DNA of 46,134 nt from Candidatus Roizmanbacteria bacterium GW2011_GWC1_37_12 (GCA_000991135.1 LBST01000009.1:1-46134), one strand, 5' to 3'. Positions 38,667 to 45,708 are shown, counted from the stretch's first letter. The notes: generated by a model not told the origin, from the letters alone. Translations and numbers: made by a program.

Positions 38667-39808
38667 ATAATGTTTAGGAATTCTTTTCTGAATTTTTTTG
38701 GAGAAAAAAATTCGCCCCTTTTTTTTGCTTTGTCTCCTAAAGATTTTTTCAATTCTTTATTGAAATAAACCTCACCGATTTTATCGGCAATATCATTGGG
38801 GTTTTCCGGATTGGCAAAAAGGGACTGTCCTTTTAGGAACTGTCCTTTTAAGGACCGTCCCGAAATCTCGTTTAATACGGGGATATTCGATAAAACTGAC
38901 GGACATCCTTGGGAAGCGGCTTCAAGAAAAGAAAAACCAAATCCTTCGTCCCTTGAGAGCAAGACGTTGATGCTTGCTTGTTGGTAAAATTTGATCAGCT
39001 CGGAATCGGGCAAGAAACCGGCGAAAATGAAACGTTTGTCGTCTTTTGTTTCTTCAAGAAATTGCCTAAATTCTTTTTGCCAGGGATGGTTCAGCGACGG
39101 GGCCTGTCTCGGATTCACTCCCGCCGGTGCTCGGTCGATCAATATTCCTCCACTGCGCGCCGTCGGGAACCCTTCTTCCTCGACACCCGTCGCTTCTCCA
39201 AAAACCCTTCCTACAAATACGCAGGTGACATTGATTATCTTTATTGCTCTAGCAAGATTAACGAGGTTTTTATTCCAGGTGGCATCGCCTACGTAAAGGC
39301 AGAATTTAGAATTTAGATTTAAGAATGTAGAATCTATTAATTCTGAATTCTGAATTTTAGATTCTAAGTTTGTAAATATTCTAGGGAGGTACGGATAAAT
39401 AACTTTAATCTTTTTTTCTCGAATACCTAAGATATTAATAATATCATGCTTTGAGGCTTCAGAGTCAGTAACTATCAGGTCATAATTTTTTAAAGCGAGC
39501 TTGTTTAAAAAAATATTTATGTTTCCGCGAATGCCTGCTGGGAAATGAGAGGGATATTTGAGGGGGATGAGATCGTGAATGACGGCAATCTGTTTTTTGG
39601 CGAGACGACGCATTGTCAACGGTTTCTGCAAAAAATTAAAGAAGGGATTGATAAAGATGGGGTATAACGTATAGCGTATAGCGTGTAACGTATTGGTGAA
39701 AGTCCAGTCAGGAAAGTTTTCTTTGAGGATTTGCAAATAACGGCCGACGCCGCGGACAGAGCTTAGTTTATCTTTCGCCGTCGGATCATAGACAAAGACT
39801 TTTTTCAT
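38663..39808 (-). CDS. GT4-family glycosyltransferase with repeat-derived inserts
   Basis: A 381-aa glycosyltransferase of GT-B fold. FCLYVGDATWNKNLVNLARAI opens the donor-binding domain, and DEGFGFSFLEAASQGCPSVLSN is the nucleotide-sugar motif of GT4 (retaining) enzymes. FIFAGFLPDSELIKFYQQA is also typical. Four inserts stand out: HAIRYTLYP (DNA 39661-39692), NLESKIQNSELIDST (39301-39368), a GC-rich segment GVEEEGFPTARSGGILIDRA (about 39095-39200), and GRSLKGQFLKGQSL (38821-38861). Sugar and acceptor unknown; probably extracellular glycan synthesis. Confidence 0.86.
   Translation of the reverse strand: MKKVFVYDPTAKDKLSSVRGVGRYLQILKENFPDWTFTNTLHAIRYTLYPIFINPFFNFLQKPLTMRRLAKKQIAVIHDLIPLKYPSHFPAGIRGNINIFLNKLALKNYDLIVTDSEASKHDIINILGIREKKIKVIYPYLPRIFTNLESKIQNSELIDSTFLNLNSKFCLYVGDATWNKNLVNLARAIKIINVTCVFVGRVFGEATGVEEEGFPTARSGGILIDRAPAGVNPRQAPSLNHPWQKEFRQFLEETKDDKRFIFAGFLPDSELIKFYQQASINVLLSRDEGFGFSFLEAASQGCPSVLSNIPVLNEISGRSLKGQFLKGQSLFANPENPNDIADKIGEVYFNKELKKSLGDKAKKRGEFFSPKKFRKEFLNII
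38821..38861. repeat. GGACTGTCC element inside the glycosyltransferase gene
   Basis: Outer arms GGGACTGTCCTT and AAGGACCGTCCC (one mismatch) and an internal partial copy (GGAACTGTCCTTTT). In frame; encodes GRSLKGQFLKGQSL. Confidence 0.75.
39095..39200. repeat. GC-rich insert inside the glycosyltransferase gene
   Basis: About 105 bp clearly richer in G+C than the rest of the gene, with CGACACCCGTCGC, CCGCCGGTGCTCGG and GCGCGCCGTCGGG. In frame, it encodes a loop rich in Arg, Ala and Gly between two strands of the donor domain. No clear inverted ends seen, so class is uncertain. Confidence 0.5.
39301..39368. repeat. AGAATTT/GAATTCT word block inside the glycosyltransferase gene
   Basis: Words AGAATTTAGAATTTAG on one side and TTCTGAATTCTGAATTTT on the other make an imperfect inverted repeat; in frame; encodes NLESKIQNSELIDSTFLNLN-like residues. 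Confidence 0.7.
39661..39692. repeat. GTATAGC word block inside the glycosyltransferase gene
   Basis: GGTATAACGTATAGCGTATAGCG continues with TGTAACG; encodes HAIRYTLYP on the minus strand; same words as rpe and rnhA. Confidence 0.75.
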
Positions 39809-39829
39809 GATTTATTATATAATTTTAGT
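39809..39829. promoter_or_regulatory. Overlapping divergent -10 boxes (glycosyltransferase / antitoxin)
   Basis: Minus strand TATAAT (39814-39819) lies 5 nt before the glycosyltransferase ATG; plus strand TATAAT (39818-39823) lies 6 nt before the ATG at 39830. They share 2 bp. Confidence 0.6.
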
Positions 39830-40129
39830 ATGAAAATACCTAAATCGCTTCATAGATATTTCTGGGATGTAGATATAAAAAAACTTGATCCTTTGGAAAA
39901 GTCGTTTTTTGTTATTAATAGGTTGTTGGATAAAGGTAACGTTGAAGCCGTAAAATGGGTGAGAAAAACATATTCCAGAAAAACAATTTCTGACACATTT
40001 ACAACTATGCGTGGTTACCAACCTAAAGTAGCCTCGTTTTGGTCATTATTTCTTAACATTCCACAGGAGAAAATAATATGTTTACAAGAACCCTATCTCA
40101 GTCGGCGCAGAATGCACTGGCCTTATTAG
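39830..40129 (+). CDS. DUF6922-like antitoxin of an AbiE-type pair
   Basis: A 99-aa protein (MKIPKSLHRYFWDVDIKKLDP...NRLLDKGNVEAVKWVRKTYS). The N-terminal part matches what I recall as DUF6922, a small protein commonly encoded just upstream of AbiEii nucleotidyltransferases and presumed to act as the antitoxin. It overlaps the next gene by 52 bp in another frame, so its last 15-17 residues (CLQEPYLSRRRMHWPY) may be a consequence of that overlap rather than conserved. It has a leaderless-type promoter. Confidence 0.65.
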   Translation: MKIPKSLHRYFWDVDIKKLDPLEKSFFVINRLLDKGNVEAVKWVRKTYSRKTISDTFTTMRGYQPKVASFWSLFLNIPQEKIICLQEPYLSRRRMHWPY

Positions 40130-40548
40130 GTAGAAATAAAATACTGCCGGAAAACACTTATTTAGCCGGAGGATCTTCTTTAGCTTTACAATTTGGTCAC
40201 AGAATTTCCGTTGATTTTGATTTTTTTACACCAACGAGATTTGATGGAGAAGAATTAAGACAAAAGTTGAATAATATTGGAAAATTTGTTTTTCAAGAAG
40301 CTGACGAAAAAGACACTTTGCTTGGCGTTTTTAATCAAGTCAAATTCAGCATTTTTCGATACCGTTATCCATTAGTTTTTACACCTTTGAATTTTCTGGA
40401 TATTTCGTTAGCTGCCCCTGAAGATATTGCTGCCATGAAATTAGCGGCAATAATGGATCGGGGAACGAAAAAGGATTTTATTGACTGGGAAAAAGTCAAG
40501 GAGTTCTTCCGGCGCGAAACCGTCCGCCTGGCGGAAAAATACATTTAA
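40078..40548 (+). CDS. AbiEii-type nucleotidyltransferase toxin, internally shortened
   Basis: A 156-aa protein with the AbiEii/AbiGii hallmark YLAGGSSLALQFGHRISVDFDFFT (about 28-51): the GGS loop and metal aspartates Asp46 and Asp48. LDISLAAPEDIAAMKLAAIMDRGTKKDFID matches the second conserved block. Full-length AbiEii-like proteins continue for about 50-60 residues between KKDFID and the closing helix (WEKVKEFFRRE); here these are directly joined, so part of the helical region appears to be deleted in frame. Such enzymes transfer nucleotides to RNA or another target to stop growth. Activity of this shortened form is uncertain. Confidence 0.78.
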   Translation: MFTRTLSQSAQNALALLGRNKILPENTYLAGGSSLALQFGHRISVDFDFFTPTRFDGEELRQKLNNIGKFVFQEADEKDTLLGVFNQVKFSIFRYRYPLVFTPLNFLDISLAAPEDIAAMKLAAIMDRGTKKDFIDWEKVKEFFRRETVRLAEKYI

Positions 40549-40550
40549 GC

Positions 40551-40587
40551 TTGACATAAACTATATTAACTACTATAGTTATTACAT
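40551..40587 (+). promoter_or_regulatory. Promoter and operator of the Phd-PIN operon
   Basis: TTGACA (40551-40556), a 17-bp spacer and TATAGT (40574-40579) form a near-consensus promoter. An inverted repeat, AACTATA (40559-40565) and TATAGTT (40574-40580), spans the spacer and -10 box, where Phd-type antitoxins usually bind to repress their own operon. Confidence 0.65.
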
Positions 40588-40845
40588 ATGCAACAATCAA
40601 TAAACATGCTTGATTTTAGAAAAAGCCCGGGTAATGTTATCAACGAGGTTTACTATAATAAAAAAAAGATAATTTTGGAGCGTGGCAAAAAACCAATGGT
40701 TGTCATGGTTCCGGTTGATCTCTATAAAAAACTATTTCAAGACGAAGACATTGAAATCTATACAAAACAAAGGGTTGGGGAATTTAAAAAAGAAGATAAA
40801 CTTGCTAAAGGTTTATCAGCTAAGATTAAGAAGCTTTTGAAATGA
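40588..40845 (+). CDS. Phd/YefM-type antitoxin
   Basis: An 85-aa protein. The N-terminal half (MLDFRKSPGNVINEVYYNKKKIILERGKKPMVVMVPVDLY-type) is the beta-alpha Phd/YefM DNA-binding fold with the conserved PxxVxxxV pattern. The C-terminal tail is lysine-rich (KKEDKLAKGLSAKIKKLLK) and would wrap the toxin. The gene ends 1 bp before the PIN toxin start, the usual antitoxin-toxin order. Confidence 0.85.
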   Translation: MQQSINMLDFRKSPGNVINEVYYNKKKIILERGKKPMVVMVPVDLYKKLFQDEDIEIYTKQRVGEFKKEDKLAKGLSAKIKKLLK

Positions 40846-40846
40846 A

Positions 40847-41263
40847 ATGAGATTATTTTTAGATGCTAATATTATCTACTCTGCCGCTAAATCCGACTCA
40901 GGAGCATCATCGGCCATCTTTTTAATTAAATATAAATTCAAATTTAGTTTTATTACTTCTAAGCTGGCTTTAACCGAAGCGGAAAGAAATATCGTCGAAA
41001 AAGAAACACCCCACGTTTTAAATAGATTTTATGAATTAATTAAAGATCTCGATACGATTTCAGTTAATAGCAATAAAGCAAAACAATTTTATCAAGATAT
41101 TATCGAAGGAAAGGACGCTCCGATTTTATTCGGCGCTAGACAAAGCAAGGCCGATTATTTAATTACTCTCGACAAGAAACATTTCTTTACTGAAAAAATG
41201 TTGAAACAGAAATTTTCATTTGAAATTATCACTCCAGGAGATTTTATTTTGAAGCTAAAATAG
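40847..41263 (+). CDS. PIN-domain ribonuclease toxin
   Basis: A 138-aa PIN nuclease. The four acidic residues of the active site can be placed at Asp6 (FLDANII), Glu44 (LTEAERN), Asp90 (EGKDAPIL) and Asp109 (LITLDKKHF), as in PIN_3/VapC-like toxins. Length is normal for the family. It is encoded 1 bp downstream of the Phd-like antitoxin in a two-gene operon. Confidence 0.85.
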   Translation: MRLFLDANIIYSAAKSDSGASSAIFLIKYKFKFSFITSKLALTEAERNIVEKETPHVLNRFYELIKDLDTISVNSNKAKQFYQDIIEGKDAPILFGARQSKADYLITLDKKHFFTEKMLKQKFSFEIITPGDFILKLK

Positions 41264-41335
41264 AGAAACGTCATCTCCTTTAATAAAGTTAAGTTTATTT
41301 AATGACGTTGGATCAAAGACATAGACTTTATCCAT
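41255..41335 (-). pseudogene. Five-prime remnant of a second glycosyltransferase gene
   Basis: A 26-codon minus-strand frame encodes MDKVYVFDPTSLNKLNFIKG and ends in a TAG. It aligns with the start of the glycosyltransferase at 39808 (MKKVFVYDPTAKDKLSSVRG), and a TAAAAT box 6 nt before its ATG mirrors that gene's promoter layout. Its rest is missing, cut where the toxin-antitoxin pairs begin. The 3' end overlaps the PIN gene. Confidence 0.65.
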
Positions 41336-41373
41336 AGGCTAATTTTATCATTTTTCGCTACAATAAAAGATAT

Positions 41374-43887
41374 ATGCCCGATGAAAGATCCTATAAAGAG
41401 AAAAGAAGACGGCCTTATCCAAACACTTTACCACCTCGTCATCCTAAAGCAGAAGTGAGACGTAATTATTCTTCCATAAATGCACCGCTCAGATATCCTA
41501 GAAATCATGGAGGTATAGAAGCTTCAAGTTTATTCATGGAATGGCATAGAAATTTCTCTACAGGAGAAGTAGATTATGAAAGATTGAATTTAGCTCAAAG
41601 AGTATCAAGCGATTTACCTTCTTTTATCTCTTTGGGAATTTCTAATATCAAAGAAAATTCACCAATGAGGAATAAGATATTAAAATCTAACGAACAGATA
41701 CTAAGATGGTTAGACGAATGGGTTACTCCAGAAGAAAGTAGAGGTGTAAGGAGAGACATTCCTATTTTTTCACAGGTAAAAAAACTAGTGGCAGCGGAGG
41801 CGGAGAAGTATCAAAACGAACCGACCCGTGAAAGAAAACATATTCAAACATGGTGGGAAAATTTAAAATTTTTACGTTTTCTATTAGCTAAAGGATCAAT
41901 CGGCTCAGCAATGCTTAACCGTCAAAACGGAGTTGATGTAACTTCGATTATGGCAGATATTTTCAGCAACATTGATTTATCTGGGATTGAAAGTGAAAAA
42001 TTGTTAGCTAGGATTTTAAAATTAAGCCAAGGCCCGGATCTCGATTTTTCAATTTTTCCTACGGACATATTCCAAGAAGTTTTTGATGAATTTCAGAGGG
42101 AACATATTTTAGAAAAAGCCCTGGAACCAAAAACCCAAACAATGGAAGTAGTAGGAGATGAAAAAGAAAAATTCATAGTTGGAGAGTTAATGAAAGAAGA
42201 TGTTAGGCTTCCATCAGGATTCCGACTCGCCTCAAACAATCTATATTGCGCTTTTTCTACTGGAAATATTCCTCAAAAACATTCTATACAATATTTCGAT
42301 ATTGTTTACTACGTTAATGTTGTCAATGAGCGTACAGGAAATCCGATGAGATACAAAATCTCAGCCCTAGAGTTTATGCCTTCAACAATAGATGAATCTA
42401 CAGTTGATGAAGATTCGCGAACAGGCTGGACTAGTGGATTATTAAGTCAAATTAGAGCGAGCGGTGTCTACTTAGTTAATAGAGAGAAATTAAATGATCC
42501 GGTTTGGTTGACAACAGAAGACGACAAGATTAAGCGTGAGTCAGGTTTTGTTGTGAAACTTGAGAATGTTTTCGCTGAAGCCTTATGCCTTCCGGATATG
42601 CCTGTTGGACCACATTTGTATGATATGGCCAATGGTGACGTCGAATTTGACAATAATCTAGTTGCCACTTTAGTAGGTCGTGCAATTAGAGATGGATTTT
42701 TTAATCTTTTGAATATATCTACGGAAAATGATCATTACGGATCGATGTACACCGGCGACCACGAACAACTTTTTAAAAGATTGTTAAAACGATTTAAGCC
42801 GGAAAAAGTTAAACTAACTAATTATGAAGAAATGCAGCTTGGTTTAATGCAAGCATGGATTCTGGACTTTCCAAGATTAATTGGTTATTTGAAATATCAT
42901 GGTTTTGCGAAACATACCGTTGCTGGTCAGAATGAAAAAATTTTTCAAGCTTTTGAAGAAATTGCCGACAATGTAAGTACAAAATATAAAAACTCAGATT
43001 TATTGAAGCTTTTAAGAAAAGCAAAACAATCAGGTGATAAAACCGGAATTCCAGCAAAAATAGAAAGTGAAGATTTACGTAATCTTATCGATAGGAATTT
43101 AACAAAAGTGATGGAATTAATAAGGTTAGATAAAAGAATACCAGATTTTATAAAACAGGGGAAATCAGATTTAGAATTAATGTCGGAGTTTTTAGCTATG
43201 CCTATTTTTAGAGAGCTGTCTAGAGAAAAAGCTTGGGGTGCCGATCTTGAAGTAAAAGTTCTCGATGGTCATAATTTTAGACAACATCTACTTGCAGAGT
43301 CTGAAGCTATTAGTAAGCCTATTTTTGGATACCGATATTACGAAGCTGGAGATACATTCATTTATCATATGAGTCGTTACCCGAGAAAGCTTAAATATAG
43401 AGTCGGATCATCGGATGAATATCAGAAAGTCGCCTCGGATATAGCAACTGTTATGAAGTTAGAAGAACCTATCATTGATCGACCTATTTCTAATAAAAGG
43501 TTCAGAATTGTGTTGGGCCTAAACGAAGGCTATTCTAAAGAAAGAAAAGTATCAACAGCAGAAATAGAAAATTTTTTAGGAGAAAGGTTTGTTTTTAAAA
43601 GCGGGCAAATTATCACCGTAAATAATATTCCTTTATTTTCCAATCCATTTTATCAAGAGGACGCAATTATAATAGAAGGAAATATTGAGGATATTGATCA
43701 AGTGTTCCAATTAGCAGATTTGACAGGACAAGAAAGATTTGCGGTTGAACTTTTAGATCTGCAAGAAGCTTACATGGTTGAAACTAGGCACTGTCAAATG
43801 TCTGATTTGGAGTTTAAACCTGAGGTAAGAACAGAAGAGATGATAATCGAAGATTTAGCTCGTCTATCCGAACCTAATTCCTCTTGA
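41374..43887 (+). CDS. Large protein of unknown function (837 aa)
   Basis: No domain recognised. The protein is predicted to be soluble: a basic start (RSYKEKRRRPYPNTLPPRHPKAEVRR), then mostly alpha-helical charged sequence with a beta-rich middle (about 270-420, including HSIQYFDIVYYVNVVNERTGNPMRYKISALEF) and a C-terminal region with repeated aromatic/charged strands (FRQHLLAESEAISKPIFGYRYYEAGDTFIYHMSRYPRKLKYRV). A TACAAT box is 9 nt before the ATG. The 3' end overlaps the convergent regulator gene by 24 bp. Size and lack of signal peptide suggest a cytoplasmic enzyme or effector; its neighbours (toxin-antitoxin pairs, regulator) mark it as accessory. Confidence 0.7.
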   Translation: MPDERSYKEKRRRPYPNTLPPRHPKAEVRRNYSSINAPLRYPRNHGGIEASSLFMEWHRNFSTGEVDYERLNLAQRVSSDLPSFISLGISNIKENSPMRNKILKSNEQILRWLDEWVTPEESRGVRRDIPIFSQVKKLVAAEAEKYQNEPTRERKHIQTWWENLKFLRFLLAKGSIGSAMLNRQNGVDVTSIMADIFSNIDLSGIESEKLLARILKLSQGPDLDFSIFPTDIFQEVFDEFQREHILEKALEPKTQTMEVVGDEKEKFIVGELMKEDVRLPSGFRLASNNLYCAFSTGNIPQKHSIQYFDIVYYVNVVNERTGNPMRYKISALEFMPSTIDESTVDEDSRTGWTSGLLSQIRASGVYLVNREKLNDPVWLTTEDDKIKRESGFVVKLENVFAEALCLPDMPVGPHLYDMANGDVEFDNNLVATLVGRAIRDGFFNLLNISTENDHYGSMYTGDHEQLFKRLLKRFKPEKVKLTNYEEMQLGLMQAWILDFPRLIGYLKYHGFAKHTVAGQNEKIFQAFEEIADNVSTKYKNSDLLKLLRKAKQSGDKTGIPAKIESEDLRNLIDRNLTKVMELIRLDKRIPDFIKQGKSDLELMSEFLAMPIFRELSREKAWGADLEVKVLDGHNFRQHLLAESEAISKPIFGYRYYEAGDTFIYHMSRYPRKLKYRVGSSDEYQKVASDIATVMKLEEPIIDRPISNKRFRIVLGLNEGYSKERKVSTAEIENFLGERFVFKSGQIITVNNIPLFSNPFYQEDAIIIEGNIEDIDQVFQLADLTGQERFAVELLDLQEAYMVETRHCQMSDLEFKPEVRTEEMIIEDLARLSEPNSS

Positions 43888-45063
43888 TTTATAAGTTTTT
43901 ATCAGGTTTTCGTCGTAGCCTATCTTTTTAAGCTTTTTTCTCAAACGGTAAATTAATCTGTCAATAGCCCAGTCGGAATAGTGTTCTTCCCAGTTCACTC
44001 CCCAGATTTTTTGGGCAATGTCATTTCTTGAAACCAATTTGTTTTTATTGTCAATTAAAAACCTAATTATTCTAAGTTCGCTTTTAGTTAATTGAAAAGA
44101 AACATTTTCTTTATTGAAGTAAACTTCACCATCTTTGACAATGAGTTGATTAGTTTTTTTCTCTTTATTAATTACTAGTCTGAGAAGTGGAATACCAAAA
44201 GATTCATTAACAATTATTCTTACTATTTTTAAATAAGAATATTGATGACTATTTTTACTTTCTTCATCGACATTTTTGTTATAGATTTTTCTTAAAATTT
44301 CCCTTTCAGGTTCTGTTAGTTTCTTCCAAATTACTTCAAGTTTTTTAAGCATTAGTTCATGAGTGAATATTTGTTCCAAAGACAAATCTTTCTCATCTCT
44401 TAAAAGTCGTAATGCTTGTCTGATAAGCCAAAGGTAACCGCCACAGTTTTTTACAATTTCTTTTTTAATTTTTTCGGGAAACTTTACTTTCCAAAGATTT
44501 TCATTATAAGCAATGAATTGCAGCGAATCTTTTTCGCTATAGAGAGGGTATTTTATTATGTGGGTAAATATTGATGAACACTGATTCACCAAGTTGGTGA
44601 ATTCAGGATTAGTGATATCAATTTCAGAAAAAATTATTACTGATAAGTTTTTATATTTTCTTAAAATAGTTTCAAGTTCAAAAAATTGTTTATGCTCTTG
44701 TTGTTTAAGGATTATGTTAGTTGAGTAATCTACAAAAAGACCAATATCCAATCCTTTATCTTCAATTTTTTTTAAAGATTCTTCGAGATTTATTCCATGT
44801 CCCCATTTATTAACTTTTTCTTCAATAACTTTTAGAAGATTATTCTCACTAAGAGAAATGTATCCCAATAAATATTTTCTATAATACTTACCTAATATTT
44901 TTTTAAGTAATTTTTTATCGTTAATAAGTTGGTTAACACGATAAACAGCGTCGTTTTGTAGTTGAATAATTGTTCCTGATTCATGATAGCGGATGATATT
45001 TAACCAACGACGAGCGTCAGCTTCGAGAGCTTCTTCTGTTAATGAATTGACGACCTTTTTCAT
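43864..45063 (-). CDS. Regulator with C-terminal OmpR-type winged helix
   Basis: A 399-aa protein. The C-terminal ~85 residues are an OmpR/PhoB-like winged helix: FQLTKSELRIIRFLIDNKNKLVSRNDIAQKIWG...WAIDRLIYRLRKKLKK...IKTYKSRGIRF. The N-terminal ~300 residues are helical and end in a WH-like helical domain (LTEPEREILRKIYNK). Its arrangement (LSVIIFSEIDITNPEF, then GYLWLIRQALRLLRDE) resembles the sensor half of STAND ATPases, but no Walker A loop is visible, so I describe it as an ATPase-like input domain of unknown ligand. It probably binds the TGTCA repeats upstream of its own gene and of the divergent operon at 45202. Confidence 0.75.
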   Translation of the reverse strand: MKKVVNSLTEEALEADARRWLNIIRYHESGTIIQLQNDAVYRVNQLINDKKLLKKILGKYYRKYLLGYISLSENNLLKVIEEKVNKWGHGINLEESLKKIEDKGLDIGLFVDYSTNIILKQQEHKQFFELETILRKYKNLSVIIFSEIDITNPEFTNLVNQCSSIFTHIIKYPLYSEKDSLQFIAYNENLWKVKFPEKIKKEIVKNCGGYLWLIRQALRLLRDEKDLSLEQIFTHELMLKKLEVIWKKLTEPEREILRKIYNKNVDEESKNSHQYSYLKIVRIIVNESFGIPLLRLVINKEKKTNQLIVKDGEVYFNKENVSFQLTKSELRIIRFLIDNKNKLVSRNDIAQKIWGVNWEEHYSDWAIDRLIYRLRKKLKKIGYDENLIKTYKSRGIRFG

Positions 45064-45075
45064 AGATGACTTTAT

Positions 45076-45133
45076 TGTCAGAATTATAACAAATTAATTA
45101 ACTTTTCTCAACATTTTTGTCAGATTTCTGTCA
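45076..45133. promoter_or_regulatory. Three TGTCA direct repeats in the divergent intergenic region
   Basis: TGTCA occurs at 45076-45080, 45118-45122 and 45129-45133. The last two are exactly 11 bp apart, one helical turn, and the first is 42 bp away (four turns). Such tandem repeats are the usual target of OmpR-type winged-helix dimers; the adjacent gene encodes one. Confidence 0.5.
45083..45111 (-). promoter_or_regulatory. Promoter of the winged-helix regulator
   Basis: On the minus strand TTGAGA (45106-45111), a 17-bp spacer and TATAAT (45083-45088) make a near-consensus promoter. The ATG is 19 nt further, so this gene has a short leader, unlike most in the window. Confidence 0.65.
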
Positions 45134-45201
45134 TTTTGGAGTCAAGCTCTTAAAAGTCATTAGACCTATAATACGTTCCGTTAATAGTTTTTATATTAAC
45201 T

Positions 45202-45687
45202 ATGGCGGAAAATAAATCGGTTCGACCTTATGAAGAATTTGCTGCGCATATCCAAGAAGAAACAACAAAAGCTCGTGAACAGTTAATAACATGGATTGAT
45301 AATCCTAACATAACTTCTGTTGGATGTGTTGATAGATTAACAGAAAAAGGATCAGTGAATCCTCCAGGAGGCTTGATTTTTCTTTATACAGATCAAGATG
45401 CAGTAGGCGGAGGTAGCTATTCTGGCCTTGACGATTTAAATGAAAATTTATTAGAGAGATGGGTTAGCGTCAGAGCGGAAGTTGGAGTTGCAGATGGGAT
45501 TTTATGGGCGCACAAAAACTGTGGATATATAAGAGTTGTTTTAGGGGCCGATGATTTAGGAAGTCAGGTAGGTGTAATTCGATCGGCGCAAAACTTTTTG
45601 AACAAATTGAACGGAAAATATCATACAAGGTTTAAAGTCGGGATAGAAAATCAAGGCTCAGCAACGCCTTATATGAAAAAAGGCTAA
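45202..45687 (+). CDS. Possible divergent beta-carbonic-anhydrase-like zinc protein
   Basis: A 161-aa soluble protein. SVGCVDRLT (Cys42, Asp44, Arg45) and LWAHKNCGYIRVVLG (His104, Cys107, Gly108) are placed like the CxDxR and HxxC zinc motifs of beta-carbonic anhydrases, with a GGLIFLYTD strand where the family has its conserved beta strand. Overall identity to known members looks low and the order of the Asp-Arg dyad differs by one residue, so this is a structural guess, not a firm assignment. It is transcribed away from the winged-helix regulator, with TATAAT at 45167-45172, and is followed by two further small genes on the same strand. Confidence 0.45.
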   Translation: MAENKSVRPYEEFAAHIQEETTKAREQLITWIDNPNITSVGCVDRLTEKGSVNPPGGLIFLYTDQDAVGGGSYSGLDDLNENLLERWVSVRAEVGVADGILWAHKNCGYIRVVLGADDLGSQVGVIRSAQNFLNKLNGKYHTRFKVGIENQGSATPYMKKG

Positions 45688-45708
45688 TTAAAAGTTAATT
45701 TTTTAAAT

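Noticed and set aside
39830-40129. The end of the DUF6922-like gene as evidence of a frameshift with the AbiEii gene
   Set aside because: Both frames have their own conserved regions in the usual order, so an overlap is enough to explain it.
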